DNA of 64,000 nt from Ginsengibacter hankyongi (lineage in GTDB: Bacteria > Bacteroidota > Bacteroidia > Chitinophagales > Chitinophagaceae). The position numbers and the translations under genes are program-made. Position 1 is the stretch's first letter. Every line of letters begins with the position of its first letter. Positions 16,684 through 25,845 of the stretch are shown piece after piece. The stretch covers positions 1-64,000 of the forward strand of contig NZ_VYQF01000003.1 in the NCBI RefSeq assembly GCF_008710285.1. The letters are read 5' to 3'. Under the pieces are notes generated by a model. That model was not told the DNA's origin. It was given only the letters and a program-made list of their open reading frames with translations, and did not search any database.

Positions 16684-17463
16684 AAAGGACTAGCCGGATA
16701 AGGGCGGTTGATAGCGAGGTCGGATAATTATTTAATCGGGCATTGAAGAACAGGCACCGTGTACTGCTGCACAGAGGCCAGTTTAGAGAGAACGCCGGGA
16801 AAAAACAAAGGCTTCAATCATACCCCTGCTTTAATAATTTTGTTCGCCTCCTTACTTATAGCAGTGTTACGAAGTACGACTTTTTCACCAGGTACATCTA
16901 TGCTTAACTCCATCCAGCCATTGTAACAGTTACCATTTTCAACCACCTGGTAAGGGAGGTATTTGTGAACTGCATTTTTCCAATGTCCTTCTAACAAGGT
17001 GCCGCCGTAAAACATGCTTCAAAAACTTCCGAGAAGTGAAACAGTATATATCAGTTTACGATGTGAAAGACGAAGAAGTTGCTGGAATCACGAAGTGCCG
17101 GTATTTATATTCGTGTGTGGTTCGCTGTTAGTTAACTTCTGCCGTTTTCCGGGTTATGATTTTTCGGGCTTTTTCTTTTACGCGAGGGAGTAGATACTTC
17201 TTATTTGCAATATAAAGCTGGCGGCATGAACTTCCCACGCCGGGCACATTTCACAACTTAATAAAAACGATTCTGTCGAACGTTTGTGCTTAGACGTTAG
17301 TTCTTAAATTTTTTAGTTTATGTTTGGAATTCCCGTCGCGGCTACATAAGCTTTCAGTAATCGAATATATATTTCGGTAAGGACATAATAGTCTTGTACA
17401 TTTTGGTAAATTACCCGTAGTATTTTAAATTTACTTTAGTCCTTAATTTTACCACAGGAAGCC
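16684..17463. other. Intergenic, no convincing gene
   Basis: A 780-nt stretch without a supported gene. A 65-codon minus frame at 16818-17015 begins MFYGGTLLEGHW and has a plausible soluble composition; it could be the tail of a broken gene, but no family is evident and the frame has no promoter-like context. The remaining sequence has no repeat longer than a few bases. Confidence 0.4.
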
Positions 17464-18342
17464 ATGGTCAATTTTATAGAAAGAGTATTAACGCATCCCG
17501 AATATTCCCGCCAGTTCAACTGCGGCGATAGCCTTATTACGGTTTTCAATTGCCCGCTTGAGGCACGCCTGATGAAGAATCGTTTTACGGATTTATGGAG
17601 CCAGAATAATTATGTTTTTTATGTAATTGACGGCAGAAAAGTGTGGCATACCGCAAATGGCTCATACGATTTGCAAAAAGGAAGTTGTGTTTTTATACAA
17701 AAAGGTGCAAGCATTATTGAACAATTCTTTGATATTGGTTTTTGCCTGATACTTTTTTTTATACCCGACGGTTTTATTTGCGAAACTTTAAAATCTAAAA
17801 CAATACCTGCCAGTAAGGGCGTCAGAAAATATGATCCTGTTATAATGCTCAACAGCAGCGAAACATTAGCTGCTTTTTTTGTTTCGATGTCTTCTTATTT
17901 TGCCAATACCAAAGAACCTGATCCGCTTTTGCTGGAATTAAAATTCAGAGAGTTGATTTTAACTCTTGCGGATAACCCGCTTAATGCAGAATTACTTTCG
18001 TATTTCTGTTCCTTAATGAACGAACCGCAGTCACTGTGCATGCAGCGGGTTATGAATGATAATTATTGTTTCAACCTTACGCTGGAACAGTATGCCGTAC
18101 TTTGCAATCGCAGCCTGTCTGCCTTTAAAAGAGATTTCAAAAAACTCTATCATACTACACCCGGCAAGTGGCTGCACGAAAAGAGACTGAATCATGCCAT
18201 GCACCTTTTAACCAATTTAAATAAGACAGTGAGTGAAGCCGCATTTGCCAGTGGCTTTGAAAACCCATCTCATTTCAGCCGTGCATTTAAAGCCCGGTTT
18301 GGTAAACATCCGACAGCAATAAAGAAATTGCCTGCAGCCTGA
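17464..18342 (+). CDS. AraC-family transcriptional regulator
   Basis: A 292-residue regulator. The C-terminal 100 residues are the AraC double HTH: LTLEQYAVLCNRSLSAFKRD, then TTPGKWLHEKRLNHAMHLL and VSEAAFASGFENPSHFSRAF, which are textbook positions. The first 190 residues form a cupin-like sensing domain (NYVFYVIDGRKVWHTANGSY, KGSCVFIQKGASIIEQFF). The start is the ATG at 17464. It is encoded 98 nt before the MddA-like gene on the same strand and probably controls that operon. Confidence 0.92.
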   Translation: MVNFIERVLTHPEYSRQFNCGDSLITVFNCPLEARLMKNRFTDLWSQNNYVFYVIDGRKVWHTANGSYDLQKGSCVFIQKGASIIEQFFDIGFCLILFFIPDGFICETLKSKTIPASKGVRKYDPVIMLNSSETLAAFFVSMSSYFANTKEPDPLLLELKFRELILTLADNPLNAELLSYFCSLMNEPQSLCMQRVMNDNYCFNLTLEQYAVLCNRSLSAFKRDFKKLYHTTPGKWLHEKRLNHAMHLLTNLNKTVSEAAFASGFENPSHFSRAFKARFGKHPTAIKKLPAA

Positions 18343-18440
18343 ACTTTTAAGAATGATATCTGGACTTTACAGTAATGCCTTACCGTGAGGGGGTAATTAG
18401 TTTTACACGGTAATTAATATCATCTTAAAAAATAAGTATT

Positions 18441-19187
18441 ATGAAAAAATTAATCGTCTTTCTTTATGGCATTATCGCTTATGTCGTTTTCCTTGTAGCC
18501 TTTCTTTATGCAATAGGATTTGTTGGAAACTTTATTGTACCGAAAACAATTGATTCCGGCGTTGGTATAAGTGTTACGCAAGCCCTTTTATTCGATTCTC
18601 TTTTATTAGGCCTGTTTGCAATACAGCATAGTGTAATGGCCAGGCCTGCATTTAAAAAATGGTGGACAAATATTATTCCATCGGCGATCGAGCGCAGCAC
18701 TTATGTTCTTTTGTCAAGCCTTATCCTGGTGTTGTTGTATTGGCAATGGCAACCAATAACGTCGGTAGTTTGGAAGACTGAAAACAAAACGGCTGTTACA
18801 ATTTTAAACGCCGTTTATTTTTTCGGATGGCTAATTGTATTTCTTTCTACTTTTATGATTAATCACTTTGAATTGTTTGGGTTGAAGCAAATTTTTGAAA
18901 ATTTGTTAAGCAGGCAAAAGCAGGTTCAACACCCGGTTTTGAAAATGATCTTTTTCTATCAGATAGTAAGGCACCCTATTATGCTGGGTTTTATCATTGC
19001 ATTCTGGGCAACTCCGGTTATGACCATGGGGCATCTAATATTTGCGATAACCACAACCCTGTATATTCTTATTGCTATAAAATTTTTAGAAGAAAAAGAC
19101 CTGCGTAAAATTCATGGACAAGAATATGAAGAATATCAGAAAAAGGTACCCATGATTGTACCATTCACCGGAAAAGGAACCCGGTAG
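18441..19187 (+). CDS. mddA: Methanethiol S-methyltransferase-like membrane protein
   Basis: A 248-residue integral membrane protein with about five transmembrane helices. The segment IQHSVMARPAFKKWW, then PSAIERSTYVLLSSLILVLLY with WQWQPI, and further on YQIVRHPIMLGF and a C-terminal FLEEKDLRKIHGQEYEEYQK, match the MddA/NnrU-isoprenylcysteine methyltransferase superfamily; the RHP and E..L..hG.eY.eY motifs bind the methyl donor. MddA methylates methanethiol to dimethyl sulfide with SAM. The symbol is a family assignment; similar proteins of the group may have other substrates. The following PLP decarboxylase starts only 5 nt after its stop. Confidence 0.7.
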   Translation: MKKLIVFLYGIIAYVVFLVAFLYAIGFVGNFIVPKTIDSGVGISVTQALLFDSLLLGLFAIQHSVMARPAFKKWWTNIIPSAIERSTYVLLSSLILVLLYWQWQPITSVVWKTENKTAVTILNAVYFFGWLIVFLSTFMINHFELFGLKQIFENLLSRQKQVQHPVLKMIFFYQIVRHPIMLGFIIAFWATPVMTMGHLIFAITTTLYILIAIKFLEEKDLRKIHGQEYEEYQKKVPMIVPFTGKGTR

Positions 19188-19192
19188 CCATT

Positions 19193-20743
19193 GTGTTGAA
19201 AAACTATAACCAACAAATCGACTTCAACAAAAACAAAACCCTTGTAATGACAAACAATCGCAACTCCCCCATTGAAATCAGTAAAGCTGAATTTAAAAAA
19301 GTTGGCTATCAATTAATCGATACCATTTCTGATTTCATGAACACTATTGATGAAAGACCTGTTACTACGGGAGAAACTCCGGCACAAATACAAAATGTAT
19401 TGGGAAACTCTTCATTGCCCGAAGATGGTGTACCTGTTTCAGCATTGGTTTCTAAAACGGCTGATCTGTTACTTAACCATTCATTGCTTAACGGGCATCC
19501 AAAATTTTTTGGTTACATCACTTCGTCGCCTACACCCATTGGTGCGTTGGCAGATTTGTTAGCAGCCGCTGTAAACCCCAATGTGGGTGCAAACATTTTA
19601 AGCCCTATAGCAACAGAAATTGAAAAGCAGACAATAAAATGGCTCGCAGAATTTATTGGTATTGCTCCTTCCTGCGGTGGAATATTGGTCAGCGGCGGCA
19701 ACATGGCAAACTTTACCGCTTTCTTAGCTGCAAGAACTGCCAAAGCTCCGAAGAGTATAAAGGAAACCGGGTTAATGAACATGCATGATGAAATGATTTT
19801 GTATTGTTCGAAAGCAACGCACACATGGGTTGAAAAAGCTGCAGTTCTATTCGGGCATGGTACAAAAGCTATCAGGTGGATACCGGCAGATGCAGACAAC
19901 AAAATGAAAACGGAAATTCTCTCACAAACAATTAAGGATGATTTAAATAAGGGTAAAAAACCTTTCCTGGTAATTGCCAACGCAGGAGATGTTAGCACCG
20001 GTGCAGTTGATAATCTTTCCGAAATAGCAGCTATTTGCAAAGCGCACGATTTATGGTTTCATGTTGATGGCGCTTATGGAATTCCTGCCGCAGTAATTCC
20101 ACGATACAAAAACATGTTCAAGGGAATTGAAGAAGCGGATTCCATTGCACTAGATCCACACAAATGGTTGTATGCGCCGCTCGAAGCTGGCTGCACTCTG
20201 GTAAAAAATCCACAGCACCTCGTTGACACCTATAGTGCTCATCCTGTTTATTACAACTTCGATAACAGCGAAGACGAACCATCTCTTAATTTTTATGAAT
20301 ATGGCCTGCAGAATTCAAGAGGATTCAGGGCATTAAAAGTTTGGATGGCTTTACAACAGGCAGGAAAGAATGGTTACATAGAAATGATAAACAAAAATAT
20401 TGAACTATCACAGCTACTGTTTGAAGAGGCAAAAAAGCATCCCGAGATTGAAGCAATATCAAATAACTTAAGCATTACCACATTCCGCTACGTTCCTGCA
20501 GATTATTTGCAAGACGAAAAAATAAATGAAACTTATTTGAACGGCTTAAATGAAAAATTACTGAATGAATTACAACGCGGAGGGGAATTATTTCTATCAA
20601 ACGCAGTGGTAGCAGATAAATATTGTTTAAGAGCCTGTATTGTAAATTTCAGAACTTCAGCAAAAGATATCGTGGAAATTATTGAAATAATAGCCCGGGA
20701 AGGGAAACAGCTTCATCAAAAATTTAGTAGCAAAGCGGGTTAA
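19193..20743 (+). CDS. PLP-dependent amino acid decarboxylase (group II)
   Basis: A 516-residue PLP enzyme of the aromatic amino-acid/glutamate decarboxylase family. Visible elements are the substrate loop SALVSKTADLLLNHSLLNGH, then PKFFGYITSSPTPIGALADL, VSGGNMANFTAFLAAR, ATHTWVEKAAVLFG (with the His that stacks on the cofactor), VIANAGDVSTGAVDNLSEI, FHVDGAYG, and DPHKWLYAPLEAG, whose Lys carries PLP. The start is uncertain: GTG at 19193, 5 nt after the previous gene, or ATG at 19247 (MTNNRNSP), which looks more like a normal N-terminus. The substrate (Tyr, Trp, Dopa or other) is not evident. It is translationally linked with the MddA-like gene. Confidence 0.93.
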   Translation: MLKNYNQQIDFNKNKTLVMTNNRNSPIEISKAEFKKVGYQLIDTISDFMNTIDERPVTTGETPAQIQNVLGNSSLPEDGVPVSALVSKTADLLLNHSLLNGHPKFFGYITSSPTPIGALADLLAAAVNPNVGANILSPIATEIEKQTIKWLAEFIGIAPSCGGILVSGGNMANFTAFLAARTAKAPKSIKETGLMNMHDEMILYCSKATHTWVEKAAVLFGHGTKAIRWIPADADNKMKTEILSQTIKDDLNKGKKPFLVIANAGDVSTGAVDNLSEIAAICKAHDLWFHVDGAYGIPAAVIPRYKNMFKGIEEADSIALDPHKWLYAPLEAGCTLVKNPQHLVDTYSAHPVYYNFDNSEDEPSLNFYEYGLQNSRGFRALKVWMALQQAGKNGYIEMINKNIELSQLLFEEAKKHPEIEAISNNLSITTFRYVPADYLQDEKINETYLNGLNEKLLNELQRGGELFLSNAVVADKYCLRACIVNFRTSAKDIVEIIEIIAREGKQLHQKFSSKAG

Positions 20744-21063
20744 TAACGGCGTGCATAAGAGTATGGAATAAAGGAACAGGCAATAAGCTTTCATTGTTAT
20801 ATTTGGTAATATTTATTTAAGTAATTCTTTTTTACTTAATAATTAAAGACCGTCACTTGTTAAAAGTTTATTTGTGCGTTTTAGCTTCTCCGTTAGTTAC
20901 TCCATATTTTAAAAAGTATATGTTATAATCCACCATACCTGCACAACTATTACTTATGAACTTTTGCATTTTTGTTTGCATTTTACTGCTGAAACAAAAT
21001 GCTAATTTTGCGATGATCAAACATGCGTGAACGTTAGTGATAAATGTTTGACAAGAAGATAAT
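20744..21063. other. Intergenic with a short dispersed repeat
   Basis: No gene supported. At 20871-20898 the block GTGCGTTTTAGCTTCTCCGT resembles the block at 23664-23695 (ATGCGTTTGCGCTTCTCCGT, both followed by TAGTTA), so this is a small dispersed repeat. A minus-strand frame of 77 codons at 20868-21101 is dominated by this and is not called. Confidence 0.4.
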
Positions 21064-21915
21064 ATGGAAGAACCCAATATAATATCAGAACCCGATAACA
21101 CTGCAGTAAGGACAGCCTTATGGAGAGCTTTGCACGTTCAAATAGATGCAAAACCTTATATACTTGAAGACGAAATCGGGTTGAAATTGATAGCACCACC
21201 TGCCAGCTGGCAGGAGCGGCCCGATATGAAATATACAAGACGGCTCAGGGCTGCTATTGTAGCCCGTGCACGTTTTATTGAAGATTTAATTATTGAACAA
21301 AGCAAAAAGGGAATTAGTCAGTATGTTATTCTGGGTGCAGGGCTCGACACCTTTGCCCTGCGAAGGCCGGCGGCGGCGGCTAACCTACAGGTATACGAAG
21401 TGGACCAGCCGGGTACATTGGAGTGGAAGCAACAACGGTTGGCGGAGCTGGGGTTTCCTGTTCCCCGCACGTTGCACTTTGTTCCTGCTAATTTTGAAAC
21501 TTCTTCCTGGAGCGCAGAGTTAATAAAAGCCGGATTTGACAAGAGCAAGCCTGCAGTTGTTGCATGCACCGGTGTTACTTTATACCTTACAAAAGAAGCG
21601 ATAAGGGCCACCCTCACTCAAATTGCCACCCTTGCACCGGGCTCGAAGCTTGCGATGACATTTTACCTGCCTATGGAGCTCCTGGATGATGAAGACAAAC
21701 CGATGCAGGAAATTGGCGAGAAGAGTGCCCGGGAAGCAGGAACACCGTTTGTAAGTTTTTTTGCACCAAATGAAATATTGGCTTTAGCTCAGGAAACAGG
21801 TCTTAAAGAGGCCAGGACCGTTTCAACAAAAGAAATAGAACAGCTTTATTTTACTGGCAGAACGGATAATCTTTTACCTGCAAGCGGCGAAGTATTTTTA
21901 TTAGCAACAACATAA
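21064..21915 (+). CDS. Class I SAM-dependent methyltransferase (LCMT/PPM family)
   Basis: A 283-residue methyltransferase of the family that includes leucine carboxyl methyltransferase and bacterial TIGR00027 proteins. The SAM-binding core is ISQYVILGAGLDTFALRRP, followed by VYEVDQPGTLEWKQQRL and FVPANFET; VACTGVTLYLTKEAIRATL is the family's next block. Members of this group methylate polyketides or small carboxylates. It stands alone. The ATG at 21064 gives MEEPNIISEPDNTAVRTALW. The substrate is unknown. Confidence 0.9.
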   Translation: MEEPNIISEPDNTAVRTALWRALHVQIDAKPYILEDEIGLKLIAPPASWQERPDMKYTRRLRAAIVARARFIEDLIIEQSKKGISQYVILGAGLDTFALRRPAAAANLQVYEVDQPGTLEWKQQRLAELGFPVPRTLHFVPANFETSSWSAELIKAGFDKSKPAVVACTGVTLYLTKEAIRATLTQIATLAPGSKLAMTFYLPMELLDDEDKPMQEIGEKSAREAGTPFVSFFAPNEILALAQETGLKEARTVSTKEIEQLYFTGRTDNLLPASGEVFLLATT

Positions 21916-22100
21916 ACTGCCGGCCGCTGTGAATCACTCACGAACCTCATCCATTTTATTTCGTGTGTCCTTATGCGTTATCTTAAAGTAATTGCGCTAT
22001 CAATTGTAAGCTTCTAACTATTCATTCCAATCCGGAGAATGGCAGAGATCGATATCCTTTTCTATTTGCAGTGTGCGGCCTGCAGCTACGTTTAATGATA

Positions 22101-22637
22101 TTACTTCTTCATTTTGCTGCTTTCACCGGCGTTCATTTTACCTTGCATGCTCATCATTTCTTTTGCCACCTCGGCATCGTCAGTAAATCCCCAATGCTCA
22201 GCCATTTTATTATCTTTCAGCTTTATAACATCTACACCTTTTTGATCTATTGCTTCGCCGGCCTTACCCATAGCAGAATCAGCGAGGGTGCCTGTAACAT
22301 GCACGAGGCTAAAAATATAATCGCCATTGGCTGCGCTGCTAATTACATCAAGCTTGAAATCCTTTATGTGATTATGAAGATCCGCCAGCATGTGTAATAC
22401 ACTGTCCTTGCCCTTAACATCGGTCCCATGCGGGCCGTCATGGTCCAGAACGTCTGTTGCAAACAGTGAATCCACAGAAGCCATGTTGCCGGTTTCGATA
22501 GCTTTGTATACTTTAAGATTGTTTTCGATGTTTTTCTCGTTTTGGGAATTGTCGTTTCCTGTAGCTGTTGTTGAATTGTCTTTACAGGCAACCAGGAAAA
22601 ACAGAATAGCTAACGAACTGAAATAAATCTTTTTCAT
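22101..22637 (-). CDS. SnoaL-like (NTF2-fold) lipoprotein
   Basis: A 178-residue lipoprotein: the signal ends at VAC with Cys18 as the lipidation site. The mature part carries a SnoaL-type fold (NNLKVYKAIETGNMASVDSL, ATDVLDHDGPHGTDVKGKDS, IFSLVHVTGTL, and VIKLKDNKMAEHWGF), as in polyketide-cyclase-like proteins that bind small hydrophobic ligands. The low-complexity tail GKMNAGESSKMKK is atypical. It stands between a plus-strand methyltransferase and a minus-strand cupin. Confidence 0.8.
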   Translation of the reverse strand: MKKIYFSSLAILFFLVACKDNSTTATGNDNSQNEKNIENNLKVYKAIETGNMASVDSLFATDVLDHDGPHGTDVKGKDSVLHMLADLHNHIKDFKLDVISSAANGDYIFSLVHVTGTLADSAMGKAGEAIDQKGVDVIKLKDNKMAEHWGFTDDAEVAKEMMSMQGKMNAGESSKMKK

Positions 22638-22822
22638 TTGATGATAATTTAAAAAGTTAAGATTTGTTGTAAACTGTAGCTAAGTGGAAAGCAGTATAAT
22701 TTTCAAGGGAAGGAACAGATATTAAAACTAAAACTTTTATACAAAAAAGAAATGCATTTTAAAAAACGGATAATAAAATAACACTTGGGCTATTTAGGTT
22801 ATAAAGAAATCACAAAGGAAGG

Positions 22823-23395
22823 TTACATCTTTAAATTTTTGAGTGGCGGCCCCACCCGCTTAATTCCATGGTCGCCCCAAAATTTATCTTTTTCTTCTTC
22901 GGACATGCTCTTTGTTACCCCCTCACTGATTTTCTTAAAGAAGTCTTCCATTTTACCGGCGGGCTGAAAGAACATCAGCAATTTCCCTTCTCCTTCTCCG
23001 ACCTTTGCAAAAGCATGCGCTATTTTTCTAGGCCCGAAAACGCTGTCACCCGCCTTAGCCCGGTAAGTGGTCTCTCCTACCTTAATCAGGAATTCTCCCT
23101 GGAGAACATACCACCATTCATCCTGATCAAAATGAAAGTGCAGGCCCGGACCGCCTTCTTTTAACCGGCTCGATTCAAAAACGAATATATCACCGTCCGT
23201 GTCTTCTGTAGCTACTTTTGTATAAAAGGTATCGCCTTCAAAAAGCGAAATGCTTTTATCAAACCTGTCTTTACCGGCATCTACTTTAAAGCCTTTGCCT
23301 ACCCTCTTAATGTCTTTTTTGGCAAATGAGGAAAAAGGAGAAGATACAACAGAGCCTGCGGCAAGAAACAACTTAAAAAATGAACTGCGCTTCAT
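22823..23395 (-). CDS. Exported cupin domain protein
   Basis: A 190-residue protein with an N-terminal export signal (MKRSSFFKLFLAAGSVVSSP with SFA at the cleavage region), which lacks the twin-arginine pair. The cupin core covers residues 70-160: GLHFHFDQDEWWYVLQGEFL is the first metal-binding motif with two His and Glu, and GDSVFGPRKIAHAFAKVG the second with a His. Periplasmic cupins of this type often bind a metal and a small substrate. The gene points away from no close partner; the SnoaL-like lipoprotein is 185 nt downstream on the same strand, so they could be cotranscribed. Confidence 0.85.
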   Translation of the reverse strand: MKRSSFFKLFLAAGSVVSSPFSSFAKKDIKRVGKGFKVDAGKDRFDKSISLFEGDTFYTKVATEDTDGDIFVFESSRLKEGGPGLHFHFDQDEWWYVLQGEFLIKVGETTYRAKAGDSVFGPRKIAHAFAKVGEGEGKLLMFFQPAGKMEDFFKKISEGVTKSMSEEEKDKFWGDHGIKRVGPPLKNLKM

Positions 23396-23747
23396 AACTA
23401 TTTATTTAAATGTTACAAGGCACGGAAGATTACAAAGGGAACGGGAATTAAGAAAGATGCTATGCTATTTCAAATTTAAAAATAATTTTTTAATATACTA
23501 ACGGTGTACAGCAGGATGATAAGTTCGGTAAAAGTGAATAGAGAACGGGTAGCACGCTACCTTGTGATGTTGGAATTGTATACTAACCTATTTATGCAGG
23601 GCTCTCATTATCGTTGATGAAAATATAAGTTATGAAGTTCGATTTTTAAAGATGTAGAAATTATTTTATGCGTTTGCGCTTCTCCGTTAGTTATTACCAG
23701 TTTCAGTGCTGATGCTGCGAAAAATCTTTCGGCTAATCTGCTCCGTT
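23396..23747. other. Intergenic with a small palindrome and repeat
   Basis: No gene supported. GGTAGC-AC-GCTACC at 23548-23561 forms a perfect 6-bp hairpin. The dispersed block shared with 20871-20898 lies at 23664-23695. Confidence 0.4.
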
Positions 23748-24998
23748 TCACTGCACTTCAATCGGTGCCGTCCACCTAAACGAACCCCATTCCATCACGA
23801 GCATTCCATGCCGCGGGTCGGTACCGGAAACGATTGAAATGGTAAACTTCTCCACCGGCGTGGCGGCAGATTGCGTTGTAAACCTTGCTACGCCCAGGTT
23901 GCGTGAGGCATTGTATTCAGTGCCCCATTGCCCAGTTTGCTTGTTCACCACAAGGTCTACCCCACCCGTATGTGGGATGGTCCATAGCGTGTATGCTCCA
24001 GTAGGTACCAGCATGCCAGCAAGCTTTATCGGTGCCGAAGTTGTAAATTGTGTGGCAGCATTGGCCCCCGTCCGCCACACACGGTCATAAGGTATTACAT
24101 CACCCAACAGCGTGCGTCCACGCAGCAGCGGCCTGCCATAGTCGACAGTAAACATCGCATTGCCAATTTGTGCCCGCACGGTATCCCGCACGCTTAACTG
24201 TTTTACACCGCCGGCTTTCTGCTCTTCTGTCTCAAACCGGGCAGCAAAACTTTTTACATCAGGCGGCGTGGCGAGGCGCCTCACTTCAACTTTATAGGTT
24301 GTCCGCGCCCCGGAATAGCTAAGCATGTGTTGGCTGGAGTCCATTATCGCTTCTCCGGTTCCAGACAGCCAGTCATGGGTTATATCCATCTTGCCACCAC
24401 CCTCCAATGTAACACTTGCATTGCCCAGTGGGAACTTGTCAAACTCGCGATCAATATAAAACTGTCGCATCTCCACGGCGGCACCGGGCCCGGGCGTTGA
24501 CGTCTCTGCTTTCTTCATTGCAGCAGCAAAGTAAAGCTCATAAAGGCTATACATTTGTGGCACGTGGGACACCACTATAGCCCCACCGGTTGCAAATACA
24601 CGATTAACGGTACCCGTACCATCTGTTTTGGAAAGGTGCACTTCATTATTGTCAACATCGGCTGTCACTTTGCGTTCCCGCTCATTTGCCGGTTCGCTGG
24701 GCGTATGAATGTCCATCACCAGATGCCGGATACTGCCGTCAGGGTTAAGCTTAATAACGGTGTGCCGTACCCGCACACGCGGAAACCGGTCAACCTCATC
24801 ACTGGTTACCGTGTTGCCCTTCCGGGCCACACTCTCTACGGAAATAGTATCACGGCCAAGCTGCGTAATGAAGCCATAGTGTTCAGCCGGTGGTGCCTGG
24901 CTACAGGAACCCAGGAAAATGCACACACTAAGAAAAAAGCACATCACAGGAGATATGACGGGATAGAAATTACTTGAATGAATATCTTGATTATTCAT
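23748..24998 (-). CDS. DUF2911 lipoprotein
   Basis: A 416-residue lipoprotein (signal ending FLGSC, lipidation Cys near residue 32). Residues 35-270 are a beta-rich region without a named family. The C-terminal 150 residues are the DUF2911 domain: ISYGRP-like MFTVDYGRPLLRGRTLLGDV, VWRTGANAATQFTTSAPI and VPTGAYTLWTIP. DUF2911 proteins are periplasmic and of unknown activity. Its base composition looks richer in G+C than the neighbouring genes, which could reflect selection or acquisition. It stands alone. Confidence 0.85.
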   Translation of the reverse strand: MNNQDIHSSNFYPVISPVMCFFLSVCIFLGSCSQAPPAEHYGFITQLGRDTISVESVARKGNTVTSDEVDRFPRVRVRHTVIKLNPDGSIRHLVMDIHTPSEPANERERKVTADVDNNEVHLSKTDGTGTVNRVFATGGAIVVSHVPQMYSLYELYFAAAMKKAETSTPGPGAAVEMRQFYIDREFDKFPLGNASVTLEGGGKMDITHDWLSGTGEAIMDSSQHMLSYSGARTTYKVEVRRLATPPDVKSFAARFETEEQKAGGVKQLSVRDTVRAQIGNAMFTVDYGRPLLRGRTLLGDVIPYDRVWRTGANAATQFTTSAPIKLAGMLVPTGAYTLWTIPHTGGVDLVVNKQTGQWGTEYNASRNLGVARFTTQSAATPVEKFTISIVSGTDPRHGMLVMEWGSFRWTAPIEVQ

Positions 24999-25845
24999 GG
25001 AATAAATATTTATAAAGAGAAAGCACAGCGTACAGGTAAATCTATAAAATTAATGGGCAGATCTTTTGCCGTCTATAAAATATTGCCCTTATATTTTGGC
25101 CATTGGTTTAACACCTGCCTAAGCTTGAACTTTGATTAACAGTTTACTGATTCCTCTTATAAGTCTCACCCAAACTTCTCTCACCTATGACGCGAGTATG
25201 AGGCTTAGCCCTTGCTGGCTTGCTTGTGCCATCACTACTCGCAATAACTTAATGAAACCAATTTTTTCATCACGCAAAAATGATATTCGCTGCTATATTT
25301 CGAATGTTCTTCTTTTGTTACAAAGCCTTCCAGCAACGCTTCAGCAATTTTCTCATCAATAAATGGGAGATGGTGCTTTGATTTATAAAAAAAAGTTTCA
25401 ATCTTTGTACTGATAAAACGATTGAAGTTTGTTGCTTAAAAACATAACCCCGAAGAATATCGGCAATAAACAAATACTCACCCTTAAGACGATAAAAGGT
25501 TAAGATCTAATTTTTAGCTCCTAATCAATTATTACCTCTACACAATTTATTATTTCTGCCGCAACAAGAAAAGCTATTTATTATTTATAGAGTGGCGTTA
25601 TACATTCTGGTTATTAATAAATTCAACAATAGCAGCCTGTTGTGTTATCGCAACAAAAGCTGTATTTATTAAAAACAAAATCAACCAGGTTGTGGCTTTT
25701 TAAGCTTGCAAACTGACTTGGAAGAAACCTTTGGTTGTCTAAAAGCAAGCTTATCCATGCTGAAATTTTTGCATTGTAAAAAGTAAAAAATACAAATCTA
25801 TAATTGCAAATCAAAATCAATTAATAAAATTTAAAAAATACAATT
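24999..25845. other. Intergenic with one degenerate coding stretch
   Basis: No intact gene. On the minus strand between 25235 and 25435 an open stretch of about 66 codons without a start codon encodes FYKSKHHLPFIDEKIAEALL and FVTKEEHSKYSSEYHFCVMK, which has normal protein-like composition and ends in TAG. It looks like the tail of a decayed gene I could not identify. The rest is AT-rich. Confidence 0.4.

Noticed and set aside
16818-17015. 65-codon minus-strand frame beginning MFYGGTLLEGHW
   Set aside because: Plausible composition but no family, promoter or neighbour support.
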